Source: Microplitis mediator
Taxonomy: Eukaryota > Arthropoda > Insecta > Hymenoptera > Braconidae
Assembly: GCF_029852145.1 (NCBI RefSeq)
Contig: NC_079971.1
Span: forward strand, 15,030,667-15,094,666
Length of the DNA stretch: 64,000 bases
Direction: 5' to 3'
Under the pieces are notes generated by a model. It was not told where the DNA came from, searched no databases, and worked only from the letters and a program-made list of their open reading frames with translations. The translations under genes were made by a program, and so were the position numbers. Shown piece by piece: positions 48,263 to 59,990 of this stretch (position 1 is its first letter; each line of letters begins with the position of its first letter).

Positions 48263-49843
48263 AAACTCATCAAAATGACACGCATGGACCAATAATTATA
48301 AATGTGCAAGGAAAAGTGAAAACAATGAAATAGTCGTTAATACGTGAATTAGCAAAAAAAAAGTATATAGATATATATGACAATGGAATATGATTATTGA
48401 ATGTATCAATAGTTCCGTACGAAATAAAAAAAAAAATAATAATAATAATTAACTCGAATTTCACCCTCTGATTTTTTTTTTATCTATAGTAATAATAATG
48501 GAAATAAGTTAGAATAATAGAGTGGGAGAAAGAATTTTAAAATTTCACTGCATGAAAACCCGGTACCGGTAAACTATTCTTCTATTTTTACTTTCTGCTG
48601 CTTTCTATTGCATGGCTTCAGGTCATATAAATGAAACTCTAATAAATTCTTTCTCCGACTCGAGGAATTAATCAATAAGTAATAATAATGATCTATATTT
48701 AAAAATCTTTAGTATTATTTAAGTCAAGAATATAATTGCGAATGACTGTGCATAATTCCACCGGACATTAATAAGAATCGAGTGGGAAATAAATAAGAGA
48801 AAGAATGTAAGTAGAAAAGACAGAGATTCGTTGTGTTGGGAAACACCGAAAAGAGGGAAGTAAAGAATTATATTATTATAAAGGAAAATTTATTAAGAAG
48901 ATAGACGTGAAGGTAGAAGTAAGATTGCAGGAATAATAATTATAGTTGTGGTAGTACGGAAATCGATGGATTTTACCAACGGTGATTCGATCTTGCAATT
49001 CAGTTATCTTTAGTCCCCACGTTTCCAGATTATTGCAGTTCACGACGGTTCCAGTTCATCTAAATAAAATATTTGGAATCAGTACAATTAAGGAAGTAAA
49101 AGAAAGATATAATAAAAGAGAGATTAATGGACTTACCAAGTGCGAGGAAATCTACTTTCCTCACCTTTCTTTTTCCATTATCCAAAAACTCAAAACCATC
49201 CCGATTGGCAATATAAATGCGTAATATTGGTTCAAATTTTCCATTCTCTTCCTGTTCCTTTTGACGTTTTTATTAAGATTAGTTGGTTGCTGATGTTTTT
49301 ATACTTTTCTCGTTGTGATTCCAAATTTTCTTGTCTTTATCAGATTGGTGGATGCCGCAAATAAAATACGTCGTTACTCGCACCTATAAATTAAGAACAA
49401 TAATTCATTAGGGTAGCGGATATGTAGCTGTGCAGGATTAGTTCACAAAAAAAAGGGGGAATTCAGACAAGTGATCACACGACAGTGTGGAGTGAACATA
49501 GCGGAATTAATTCTATTACTTACCATTTTTTTTTTTTTTCGTTTTCGCTGGGCAAATTAAGGAAATAATCAAATTTTTTTTATTTTTCGGTCAAAGAAAA
49601 ATTCTAATAAATATTAATACGAACAGAACCAAAAGGAAACTGAATGAATAAGAAAAATGCGTACTACCTTTCACATAGTTATGACAATTATCAATTAGAT
49701 TATATACAGTGTAAGTATAACAATGTAATAAGTAAAGTAAATCAAAAAAATAAAAAAATATTCGTATTAGTCTTTTCCTTTTTCTTTTCTTCTTATATGT
49801 ATAAAAGAAGAAAACTTAATAAATGGAATTTGTATGTTAAGCT
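48263..49843. other. AT-rich sequence with possible minus-strand exon remnants
   Basis: No complete gene. On the minus strand a GTAAGTCC donor at ~49132 follows ~130 bases of open frame (RIYIANRDGFEFLDNGKRK), and an acceptor TTTATTTAG lies at ~49065. These could be exons of an unresolved neighbour of the small-gene cluster, or chance. Confidence 0.3.
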
Positions 49844-50407
49844 CTACGCGGCCGTGTCCGGAAAGGCAGGCGGCGTTTCGGACAAAATCCTGGAAGTGTA
49901 AATTAAATTAGCAAAACTTATATATGAAAAAAGAAAGAAGAACAGGAAATAAATGAAGAAAAAATATATATGAAAAAAATTTAAAGCGGATACTTACTGC
50001 TCGACGATAATCTTATTGATAGCGATCTTTTCCAGCTCGGGCCATAATTGCCAGAAAGTATGTATGTCTGGAGACTGGAACGATCGCATCGGGGCGCTAA
50101 GGGTACGTGCGTAAAAGAATGCCCGAGTCCGAACTAGCGAGTTCTCTGACTCATAGCGTTCATAGGGAAGAAGTCGTGACCGGAATAACGTTTCAATCTG
50201 GTCACATAGCCACACGCCACGATTCGGGGGTTGTGGGTTCATTAGCATCCGAAGATATGCCACGATCCGGAGAATAATCTAGAAAATAAGTAAAAACGAA
50301 GAACGAATTTTTATTTTTAGTTTAAAGACCATCAAATTATGTAAACTTACGTATATGGGCGCGCGATGTCGGCAGAACTCGGTCAAGGTTACGCCTTGTT
50401 GGAACAT
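49844..50407 (-). CDS. Small spliced gene 1 of an unrecognised family (127 aa)
   Basis: Coding exons on the minus strand: 50407-50351, 50278-49998 and 49889-49844. The junctions are TAC|GTAAGT...TTCTAG|ATT (phase 0) and GAGCA|GTAAGT...TTCCAG|GAT (phase 2), closing with TAG. The first exon is 19 codons (MFQQGVTLTEFCRHRAPIY), preceded by acceptor TTTTAG four bases before the ATG, so at least one upstream noncoding exon exists. Exon 2 contains PPNRGVWLCDQIETLFRS, SLVRTRAFFYARTL and LEKIAINKI. There is no signal peptide or membrane segment, and I do not recognise the domain. It is clearly related to the gene at 58267-58852 (same exon layout, ~40% identity in exon 2) and more distantly to 54174-54615. 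Confidence 0.75.
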
Positions 50408-50411
50408 ATTG

Positions 50412-53400
50412 CTAAAAGAAAAACGAATGAAATGAAATGAATGAATGAATGAGGAATGGTTAGAGAAAACATGATAGGAACTAAAATTTCTGTCAGTGTA
50501 TGTAGATGAGTATGTGTATATATGTATATGCGTAATTACATACATTGAAAGAAAGAAATTTTTAAGAATTTTTTTTCCATTATGGAAAATAAAAGAGAGA
50601 TGAAAATAATGAGAGAGAGAATAATGACTTCTTAATGAATCTTGAAAGAAGAAAACTGTATTGTTAATTAAATTTTTTTGTGTGAAATGGCGATTGATAC
50701 AATTTTTTTTGGAGGAAAACAGAAAATATTCGAATTTTAGAGAGAAATAATGGATTTTATTAAAGGTATTTTAGTTGGGTTTTTTATTATTGGTTTTAAA
50801 ATGGAATTTAAAGGTATTTAAAATTATTTTTTTTACAAAAAAAGATGTATTTTTTTTCGAAATTCAAAGGAATTGGTTTTTGATTTTGTAAGTATTGACA
50901 AATGGAATATAAGAGGTATTTTATAGTAAATTAGAATTACAAAAAAAGAGGTATTCTAAACTTTAACCTTTTAAACGCAATTTTTGCTGAAAGCGAAATG
51001 TTTGAGTTAATTTTGGAAAACGGGCAATTTAGAGTATTTCGAATTTTAACCGGAAATTTTTAAATTTTTAAGAATAACTCGTCAAGGTGACTTAAAATTT
51101 AAATCTCAGGGTTGGGTAAGGTAAAGCATTTTGAATTTCAAGCTGTTACGATTTTTTTTTATATATATATAATCCTGTAAAAGTACTTTAAATTGTGAAA
51201 GGGATATATGTTAAACAATTATTGCGATTTAGAAAAAAAGGTAACGAGTATAAAAAGAAAAAAAAAGGGAAGGAGAGGGTGTATTTTTGTTTTTGAGCAA
51301 TAGCTAGAATTTTAGTTATAAAACGGGTAATTTGAAGTTTCAATTTTAGTTAGGAAATGGATAATTAAAAGTATTTCAATTTGAATTTTGGGAAATAGGT
51401 AACGGAAGTTGTTAATGGTAAAACAAAAAAAAAACAAATCAGGATGTTTTATCCACTTCTTAAAATTCAGGAAATAGATAATGGAATTTTTTTTTCTCTT
51501 TCTTTGATTTATTTAATTAAAATTAATAATAGACAGAAGGGAAGCATAAATCAAAATTTTTATATATAGGAAATTCTCATAGAAAATAAATCTAACCTGC
51601 GGTAATGAAGCGCTGAACACAAAAAACTATATCACTTATGGTCTGCTAATACAGCATTCAGGAATTTTTTTTTATTATCCCAATGTTACACCTACACTAC
51701 ACGATAAAAGGTAATAGGTGACACTGTATCACTTCGAGTTATGGCTGTCCAGGTAATTGGTGGCACGGTAACACTCTAATAGAACAAAAACCAGGTCCGC
51801 AAATATTAATTAATCCAAATGCAGTGTTGATGAGCAATGAGTAATTGAACCTTTGTTACAGCAGTGTTGCGAGCCAGAACTCGAATGAAATCACGAGGGA
51901 ATTTGGAAATAGGATATGGGTACGATAGATAAGGAAATCGCTTAGTGAGAGACATTATTAAAATGCATTTTTCTCAAAAAAAAAAAAAAAAGAAAGGGGG
52001 ATAATAATAATTGGTATCAATTGGTTTTATCTTTGAGGATATATATTTCGAATCATTATTGGGTTATTATAATTTTTATTTATTCAAATACTGGTAGATT
52101 TTACCAAGCAGTTACCGGCGACTTGATCGGACATATAGCTATACAGGCGTTGAATTAATTTTTCGAGAAAGGTTGAGTATTTTTAGTATGGTGCATAGTC
52201 AAGATCCCAACATTGTCTATTCCCTGCTTAGGAAATCCGATAGATTCTTATAGCTGTATGTATAAGGCGTTATACTTAACTATAGCATTTCTCATAGAAC
52301 TCATTCATTCTTATGAAATCTCTATGGGAATTTATAGGAATCTATTGGATTCTATGAGATTTTTTTTTAAACAGGGTTTAGACGGAGTATAAAAAAAAAT
52401 GAGATTAACGTATTCGCAGGAAATTAGAGATTAAGGCTTTATTGTCAGTATTGTCGAAAAAAAAAAAAAAAAGAAAACTCATAAAATTATTATCAAAGGA
52501 TGCATAAACGAAATACAATAAAAATTAATTTTGGATTTTTTTTTTAAATATACACGCATAGGCGTACGAGCTAAAACTGTGTGAATTAGCACAAGAAGGT
52601 ATATAAGACACATATGTAAATGATACAATTTCGCTTAACTATCTGATTATAAAGCTAAAGCAACAATGGGAGTCAACTATAATTAATTTCAGTAACAAAT
52701 TCTGGATTTTTGTTTTAAGCTCATCCTTCTTGATACCTTGTTGTCTCCATCGTCCTCCAATTCTGCACTAATTTCGTTGAATTCACTACATGGCTTACTT
52801 CAGGCTTCAAGAAAAAAAATGTGTTATGAATGTTTTTGTTTTGGCGTGATTCAACTGTTGTTTAATTAAATATCAATTATTCACAAAAAAAACGGAGCTC
52901 AAGGTTAGATAATATTTGTGGTTGTCAAATAAAAATTACTTTCCGAGGAGAATTTTGCAACCCAAATCAAAACCTCGGCGAAATGGTGGTTTTTTTTTAT
53001 TTTAAAAATAACAGATGTTACCATATTTTTTTTTTCTTTTTTTTCCGTGTTCATAATTCGAAAGGTGCAACGAAAATTATACAAAAAAAGAGTTTTTTTT
53101 GAAAAAAAAAAAAACGGTCGATTTTCGGAAGTACTAAGAATAGTTCCAAAATAGAATTCTTCGTTAGATATTTACAGAAAAAACTTATTGTTCCTTATTG
53201 AAAAATTTATTTTAGTGATACTATTTGATCATAATCTCAGTAATGATTGCAGGTTTTTTTTCTCTCTCTCAGTTCATAAATTAAAATTAGAGTCTTTTAG
53301 TTGAATGGACTTCATTTTGAAAAATGAAATTTTTTTTTTAGACAGAATGAAAAAAAAATGTATGAAGCAATTACTTAAATTTTGATTGGATTTTTTTTTA

Positions 53401-54173
53401 TTGTTTTTATTATCTAATTATTATTTAGCTATTATCAACAAATAGTCATAGAATATTCGACAAGCAAAATACTATTCAAACATCGTCTAAAAACAGTAAT
53501 TTAAAATGTGTAATTGGTAGAATGAATTGATTTAAAAATGTGACAGGTATTGTGCGAAAACCGATTTAAGTATACAAAATGAAAGAGGATGAACAATATA
53601 TATTGAAAATAAAAAGTGTTTGAAAACCCTGTGTCATACTTATAATTCACTTATTGATCAATTATTATTACGATTAAAAAGCAGGTAACAAATGTGATTT
53701 ATAATACTAATAATATTAGATATTATTTAATAATAACAAATAATGTTAAATTATAAATTTTAATTATTCAATAAAACTAGTAGTGATACATACGCCAGCA
53801 AAATTTAACGTAGTTAAACTTTTTTCTCTCACTGTTAGGTATATACTCACGAAATATATCTATATGTATAAAGTAGAATGGCCATTGTTGGCGCGGAAAG
53901 CAGAAAAAAATTGAATTTCTCTACTTAAAAATTCTGCTCATTCCTGAATAAAAAAAAAAAAATCAGTATCTATAGAATGTAATTATAAACCTTTATTGAT
54001 TAATAACTTCGAAAATATAATAACAAAAAATGTGTACAGGAGGTAAATAAGAAAAAAAATAAGCCCTTTAAAATGAATTTATTAATATTTAAGGAATTAT
54101 TTTCACTGGTATATGAAGGAAAATAATTTAAAATATCAAAATTTTAAAATCTGGGGGTAACTCGACGCTGGCC
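50412..54173. other. Probable 5' intron and upstream region of gene 1; no other gene seen
   Basis: 50412-51596 is extremely A/T-rich with frequent GGTATTTTAAA-type repeats. Beyond 51960 the sequence up to 54173 is low-complexity. A possible splice donor (AACAAG|GTATC, minus strand) near 52730 stands alone. No ORF of note. Confidence 0.4.
51597..51955 (-). promoter_or_regulatory. Putative promoter and 5' noncoding exon of gene 1
   Basis: A candidate donor, CCGCAG|GTTAGA at 51597/51596, would splice to the acceptor at 50412. Upstream, 51898-51950 is conserved with 55554-55608 ahead of gene 3. Read on the plus strand, both have GGAATTTGG then AATAGGATATG and TAGATAAGG. A shared block at matching positions ahead of two paralogues suggests a core promoter or first exon; function is inferred. 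Confidence 0.45.
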
Positions 54174-54615
54174 CTAGAATTTTATTCTAACCCGTCCTCT
54201 AGCCAGCAGATCCTGGATTCGATATAATAGATCTTGGATGGGGGCTAGATCACCTTCGTAATGGTACGGCCGATTGCATTCTTCGGTCGAAATCCGGGCA
54301 CGGGTATATTGAGCGATCCGTATTTCGTTAATACATTCGAGGTGATTGAATAGGTCAGAAAAGACGGCAGGAAGAGGAAGACCAGAAATTTGCTCAATTT
54401 CATCCATGAGCTTCAAGGCCAGCAATGGTGGGAAATGACCTTGACATAAAATCCCCAGGATGGTTACGAGCCGTCGATTGATCTGAAAAAAGGAGGCATA
54501 TTAGGGGACAAATTTGATATACAAAAAAAAAGAAAAAAAAACATAAAATACTTACACCTCGCGGAAAATGAAGCACGCGGTGGTTGAAAAACCGCATACC
54601 CATGAAGGCCCGCAT
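54174..54615 (-). CDS. Small spliced gene 3 of the same family (122 aa)
   Basis: Coding exons on the minus strand: 54615-54556 (20 codons, MRAFMGMRFFNHRVLHFPRG) and 54482-54174. The junction is GAGGT|GTAAGT...TTTCAG|ATC, phase 0 at the same place as in genes 1 and 2. Exon 2 begins INRRLVTILGIL and has KLMDEIEQISGLPLP, EIRIAQYTRARIST and QDLLARGRVRIKF. It ends in TAG within exon 2, whereas its relatives have a short third exon; a weak GTTAGA donor just before the stop is an alternative. The ATG follows a TTTTTTTTAG acceptor by 11 bases. Identity to genes 1 and 2 is low, so paralogy rests on length, exon layout, phase and shared upstream sequence. Confidence 0.68.
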
Positions 54616-54659
54616 GATAAATATATCTAAAAAAAAAGAGAGAGAGAAAAAATGTAAAA

Positions 54660-54886
54660 TTTTTTTTCTGCCCTTCGGCCGGAAAGTGGCAACTTTCGGG
54701 CCGCTGCCTCAAACGAAGTTGCGCCTTTCCGGCTTCGTCGAGCAGAAAAATAGTATACGCACCTTGGCCAGTAAAAAAGAAAGCCTCAGACCACATGTTT
54801 GTCAGCCTCGGCTTCGCCTCGGCCAACAATTACATGTGCTCTGAGACTTTTCTTATTTTACTGGCCTAGGTATGTAATATACTATT
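54660..54886 (+). repeat. Twin-hairpin element, copy C (227 bp, structural variant)
   Basis: Same architecture as copies A and B but diverged. Several changes come in base-paired sets: GCCGGAAAG/CTTTCCGGC replaces GGCGGAAAG/CTTTCCGCC, CTGC/GCAG replaces CTCC/GGAG at the base, and GGCCAGTAAAA/TTTTACTGGCC replaces GGGAAGTAAA/TTTACTTCCC. The tip (CCTCGGCTTCGCCTCGGCCA) is unchanged. It lies in the putative 5' intron of gene 3, antisense to that gene. Confidence 0.86.
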
Positions 54887-55319
54887 TCTTTTTCTCCGTT
54901 GGTTCCTCATAAAAAAAAAAAAAACAAAGAAAAAAGGGGGAGGGTAAAATGTTAATTATGAATATATTAAATTGTAATCTTTTTGTTTTATTTTAAGTTT
55001 TGGGAGATTAGTTAGTTGGAAATATTAGAGTTCTAAATTCGAAAAAAAAAAAAAAAAGGAGGATATTTAAATTTAGAAAATTTCTTCGGAAAACGAGGAA
55101 AAAGAGAGTATAAAAAAAAAATAATTTTTTTTTCAGCTTGCAAAATTAATGTTTGATGAAAAAAAAAAAAGGAGGTATTTTAAATAGAAATTTTTTTTCT
55201 TTCTCTCTTTCTTTTCCTTTTTGCAGGAAAGGGTAGTTAAAGTGAGGAAATTTTTGTTATTTGAGGAAATTGTGATTTTATTAAAAGTTCTAAAAGTAAG
55301 GAAAACGAATAATTGTTAC
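54887..55319. other. A/T-rich intronic sequence
   Basis: No ORF. Purine runs (AAAAAAAGGAGGTATTT) resemble those in 50.8-51.5 kb upstream of gene 1, consistent with an equivalent position in a duplicated unit. Confidence 0.45.
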
Positions 55320-55610
55320 CTTGTATGGAATACAGCTATTGCACCTGTGTGGAATACAGATTAAAAGTTTTACACTGCGGTTTACACTTAAAACTACACG
55401 GATGCAGAAACACAGTTATCACCAACCCTATCACACCTGGATGCAACTATGATAATAATTTTTTTTTCCTGAAATTAGTTAACTAATGGAAGATATAAGT
55501 TAGTGTCGCAACAACGAGAGTTGGAGGCTGAATGAAGTCATTTTTTTGACTTCGGAATTTGGTAATAGGATATGCTTATAGTAGATAAGGGGATCACTCG
55601 ATGGAGATTG
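55320..55610 (-). promoter_or_regulatory. Putative promoter and 5' noncoding exon of gene 3
   Basis: A donor-like CATACAAG|GTAACA sits at 55320/55319 on the minus strand. The conserved block 55554-55608 matches 51898-51950 upstream of gene 1. It also contains two TGTATTCCAYACA-type repeats (55325-55365). 55620-56219 downstream in the plus direction holds nothing else recognisable. Confidence 0.45.
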
Positions 55611-56219
55611 AAACTAAATTGTATGTACTCGAACAATTTAAAATAAAATATATATTAATAATAGCAACAATATAAAATATTATTGCTGTACCAAAAACTG
55701 CAAAATAATAATAATTAAAGCCCTTAATGAAAATTGTATGTTTCCTTCGGTTACCTTTTTTTTTCATATGCATTTAAATCTAGGTATATAAAAGAAAAAA
55801 AAGAAAGAGGAAAATTTTTCTTTCTCGATAGTAATGACGGGAGTAAAAAAAAATTATAATACAGAATACGAAAAAATTTTTTTTTACGTAATTTCGTGTC
55901 TTTTGCAATTTTTCCGTCTTTGGTTTTGCTATTATTTTATATATTTCATTAGTGAAAAAAAAATTGGTTATTATTTTAAATTACATTGACGCAAATAAAT
56001 AAATAAAACTTGCGGTTTTTAAAAAAAAAAGGGGGGATTAATAAAATACTGAGGAAATCTCTTAACCGACGGAGGAAAGAAAAGGAATACTTAGATGTAC
56101 ATTAAGATCCAACGATCAATAACACCACCCGATAAGTAGCAGTCCTATAAGTAGTTCACCTCCAGTGTACATGAGTACTGGCGCAAGCATTGTATGGTTT
56201 AGGAAATTAAATTAAGTGC

Positions 56220-58170
56220 ATTTTTTTAAAAATAAACCATAACTGTTATGATAAAACCGTCAGATGCTTTTTAATTAAAATTAATTGCCTCATGATAATA
56301 TCACAATTATTGCATTCTAGGATTTTGAAAAATGTTAAGAATATAATAGGTGACTGCTTTCAGATTTTAAGTGGAATAAAATTTTAGAATAAATAAGTTT
56401 CCAAACAAAATATACATGATAGGACTAAAATTTTGAATGCTTTTTAGTTTAGAATTAATTGTTTGATAATAATATTATAATTATTATATTGTAAAAATTC
56501 GGGTTAAAAAGTTAGGGAAAATAATGAATGCCTACTTTTGAATTTCGATAGCGTGGGAATCTAAGGCAAATGAATTTTTTTTATATAAACTATAAATAAT
56601 ATGAGGAAAATTTTTAATGATTTTTGGTCCAAAATTAATAACTCTATAATTATATTACAACTATAGTACCATAAAATTTTAAATTGGAAAGTTCGGAGAA
56701 ATAATAAGTGTCTACTTCAGGTTTTGAGCAGCGTAGAATTTTAGAATAAATAATTTTTTTTTTCAGATGAATTATAGATTACATGATAAAACTTTAGATG
56801 TTTTTTAGTAATAGTAACTGTCTTATAATTATTTTATAATTGTTGTATTTTAGAATTTTGGAAGGAAAAAGTTGGGGGAAATAATAAGCGCCTACTTTTT
56901 CTGACAGCGTAAGAATCTAATTCAAATGAATTTTTTTTTAATAAACTATAAATAATATGATTAAAATTTTAAATGATTTTTGGTCAAAAATTAATTATTC
57001 TATAACTATATTACAGCTGTTGTACTACAGAGCTTTAAGTCAAAAAGTTGAGAAAAATAATAAGTGTCCACTTTCAGATTTTAAGCGGCATTGAATTTCG
57101 ACATGAATAATTTTTTTTTTCCTCTACAAACAAATCATAAATAACATGATTTAACTTTTAAATATTTTTAGTTAAAATTAATTGGCCTAAAATCATATTA
57201 TAATTATTGTATTCTAGAATCTTGAGTCAAAAAAAAAAATTTAAGAAAAATAATAGGCGCCTGTTTTGAATTTTAAGCAGCATAGAATTTTAGAATAAAT
57301 AATTTTTTTTTTTCAGGCAAATTATAAATGATATTATTAAAATTTTAGATGCTTTTTGATCGATAATTAATTAGTATTAATTAATTAGTAGTAATTGATA
57401 TAGCAATTACCTTATAATTAGTATATTGTAGAATGTCGAAAAAAGCTAGGAAAATAATAAGCACCCTGTTTTGAGTTATGGGCAGCGTAAAACTTTAATT
57501 CGGATGATTTTTTTTTGAAAATAAACTATAAATGTTGTGATTAAAAATTTTTAATGTCATTACTATATTGTAGGAATTCGGGGTAAGAAGTTAGGAAAAA
57601 TAATAAGCACCTGCTTTTGAATTCTAAACGGTGTAGCATTTTTATCTAAATAATTTATTTCTGAATAAACTATAAATATTACGGTTAAGCTTTGGAACAC
57701 TTCTTAGTTAATAATTAATTACCTTATCATAATCTTATAGTTATTATATTCTAAGACGTCGAATTGAAAAGTTAAGAAAAATAATGAGCGGCTGCTTCCA
57801 GATTTTAAGCAGTGAAAAATTTTAACTCAGCCAATTTTTTTTAGGTAAACCATGAATAATATGATTGAATTTCTGAATGCTTGTTAACTCGTAATTAATT
57901 CTCCTATAATTATTTTATAATCACTATATTCTAGGGCTTGGAGTTAAAAAGTTAGGGAATGATAAGAATCACCTGTTTTTGGTTTTCGGGCGACGTAGAA
58001 CTTTAATTGGGAATTTTTTTTTAACAAACTATGAATCTTAAGAGTAAACCTTTTTGGTACCTTTAAGTCAATAATTACTTGCCGTTTAATTATTTTAATA
58101 GTTATCACATCCTAAAAACCTTAAAAGAAAGTTAAGGAAAAACAAAGAGTGTCCGTTTTGGATGCAAAAA
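56220..58170. repeat. Diverged ~180 bp tandem repeat, about 11 units
   Basis: A block of the type AATAATAAGCGCCTGCTTTT, followed by a GATTTTAAGCAGCGTAGAATT-like segment, recurs near 56350, 56530, 56710, 56890, 57066, 57260, 57461, 57607, 57788, 57969 and 58150. Most intervals are 176-181 bases, with outliers 146, 194 and 201. Each unit also has an A/T-rich TTAATTACCTTATAATTATA part. It resembles an old satellite array; no coding content. Confidence 0.8.
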
Positions 58171-58266
58171 GAATTTTTTTTTCATTCTCTGAAACTTATT
58201 TTATTTCAACCTTATAGATTTTTATTTTTTTTACAAGAAGGTAGAAAATATGTATAAGGATCTTAA

Positions 58267-58852
58267 CTAATCGATTGCGTCTAATACAGCGAGACGGGAA
58301 ATCAAGGCCCTGAAAAACACATAAAAAAAAAAAAAGAGAGAGAGTTGGAATCTTTACTTTTGTCTTTCTTTCTATGTCACTTTTATTTTTATTGTTTTTT
58401 TAAACTTACTGTTCGCTAAAAATCTTATTGACTGCAATAACTTCAAGGTTAGATGACAAGAGATGCAGACCTTGGAACTCGGTAGTTCGACGAGGTGTAG
58501 CCCCCGGTTGTAGTGTTTGAGCAGTGAAAAATAACCGCGTTCGAATGACTGACCCGGACAATTCATATTGCTGACCGGGAGGAAGGCACGAACGAATAAG
58601 TTGGTCAACCTGGTCACACAAGAAAACACCCCGTTGCGGAGGATGTCGATCATAAGTTAGGGTTCGGAGATAAATGAAAACACGGAGGATGATCTAGAGA
58701 GTATATAAAATAATAAATATGTAGTAGAAGCTAGGTTTCATTGTACTCAAGATAAATCACCAAGTTAGGAAAAACAAGAAAATAAAAATGTAACTTACAT
58801 CGACAGGGACGAATCGCTCGCAACATTGTTTGAGGGTAAGGGGTTGATCCAT
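58267..58852 (-). CDS. Small spliced gene 2 of the family (126 aa)
   Basis: Coding exons on the minus strand: 58852-58799, 58693-58410 and 58309-58267. The junctions are GAT|GTAAGT...CTCTAG|ATC (phase 0) and GAACA|GTAAGT...TTCAG|GGC (phase 2), and TAG ends the frame. Exon 1 is 18 codons (MDQPLTLKQCCERFVPVD). Exon 2 shares with gene 1 the pattern IILR...YLR.L, PP.RGV.LCDQ, RTR.FF.A.TL and LE.IA.NKI..EQ. The third exon is only 13 codons plus stop (ALISRLAVLDAID). No targeting signal is visible and I know no domain that fits. A 5' noncoding exon probably ends at 59764 (TTTACAG|GTAAGTATC), though the acceptor before the ATG is not obvious. Confidence 0.76.
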
Positions 58853-59645
58853 GTTGAAATTTTTGTTAAACTCCACCAGTGTATTAAAACAATTAACTCG
58901 GTACAATGAATGATTGCAATGGTAAAAGACATAGAGAGCAGAAAAGATATCGCGAAAACCGCAGCATCAGCTCAGGAGGCTGATAACGACAAGCGGATTG
59001 TCGAGACGCACACGTGCAAAATGAAGTATCGGAGGAACGAAATTAATATGCAGATAAGTTATTTCTCTTCTTGAAAAAAAAATCGAGTAAGTTGCACAGG
59101 AAGCACGTAAAATATTAGAAAAATCTAACATTAAAGATCGTATTTTATATTTATGAGAAAGGAATCCGGGAGGAAATTAGAATAAATCTCAAAATTAATT
59201 AGAGCAATTTTTTTTTATCCTTATTTCTCATACTTCTATTATTTTCTTTTAAATATATATACATTATAAATTTTCTTAAGTAGTAATTATACATGCGTGA
59301 AATTGTGGTTAACAAATTGCATAAAAATAGACGGCTAAACATGTACGATTTTGAAAGGAATTTTTTTTTATTATGATTTTAAACTTTTAGAAAAAATATT
59401 AAATCCTTCATTAGAATACGACGACATTATATGTATTGTCAATTAAGAAATGTTTTGTTGGGAATTTTACATTGAAATTTTATGGCTTATAAGCAATTAA
59501 GTAATACACCTTTTACGAGTTTTATTTTCAGTCAAAATTGTTGATGAATTTTCAAGATCGCTTACTAAATTGAGATATACAAGTTAAATTTAAAAAATAG
59601 ACATTTTCCGGAAAGTCAAAATAAAATCCGTGTTTCACGCACCTG

Positions 59646-59647
<2 letters not shown>
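58853..59647. other. Upstream/5' intron region of gene 2
   Basis: No gene on either strand. Mostly A/T-rich. 58940-59000 is somewhat GC-richer (GCATCAGCTCAGGAGGCTGA) without an open frame of note. Confidence 0.4.

Positions 59648-59730
<83 letters not shown>
59648..59730. repeat. (TA)n microsatellite
   Basis: About 80 bases of uninterrupted TA, inside the putative 5' intron of gene 2. Unlike most other TA tracts here it shows no element terminus on either side. Confidence 0.95.
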
Positions 59731-59731
<1 letters not shown>

Positions 59732-59763
59732 TGGGATCGTAAGAGATACAATAAGATACTTAC

Positions 59764-59990
59764 CTGTAAATTACACGGTAATTAGGAATATTGCACATAA
59801 TCACTTATGTATAAGGGAGTTAGAGTATCGTATCGATTAAATGCGTGGTAAATATTGTTGAATCGATGATATTTTTCGTTGTTGTTCGAATTAAGAAACC
59901 GAATCAGTAGGATTGATAGATTAATTCGAAAGAGGTCAGTTAGGCGGATTTAGAATTTTTTTTCCCTCGCACTCTTCGCCATCTCCTTCT
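59764..59990 (-). promoter_or_regulatory. Putative 5' noncoding exon of gene 2
   Basis: A strong donor, TTTACAG|GTAAGTATC, lies at 59764/59763 on the minus strand. Upstream sequence loosely resembles the conserved block of genes 1 and 3 (AATCTATCAATCCTACTGATT), but the match is weak. It faces the divergently oriented glycoprotein frame starting at 60300. Confidence 0.35.

Noticed and set aside
49060..49250. A fourth member of the small-gene family
   Set aside because: A donor, an acceptor and a short open frame exist, but the resemblance to first exons is weak and no second exon in frame follows.
52700..52800. A minus-strand exon (EFNEISAELEDDGDNK) with a GTATCA donor
   Set aside because: It is only ~45 codons, bounded by a stop, with no partner exon or homologue in the window.
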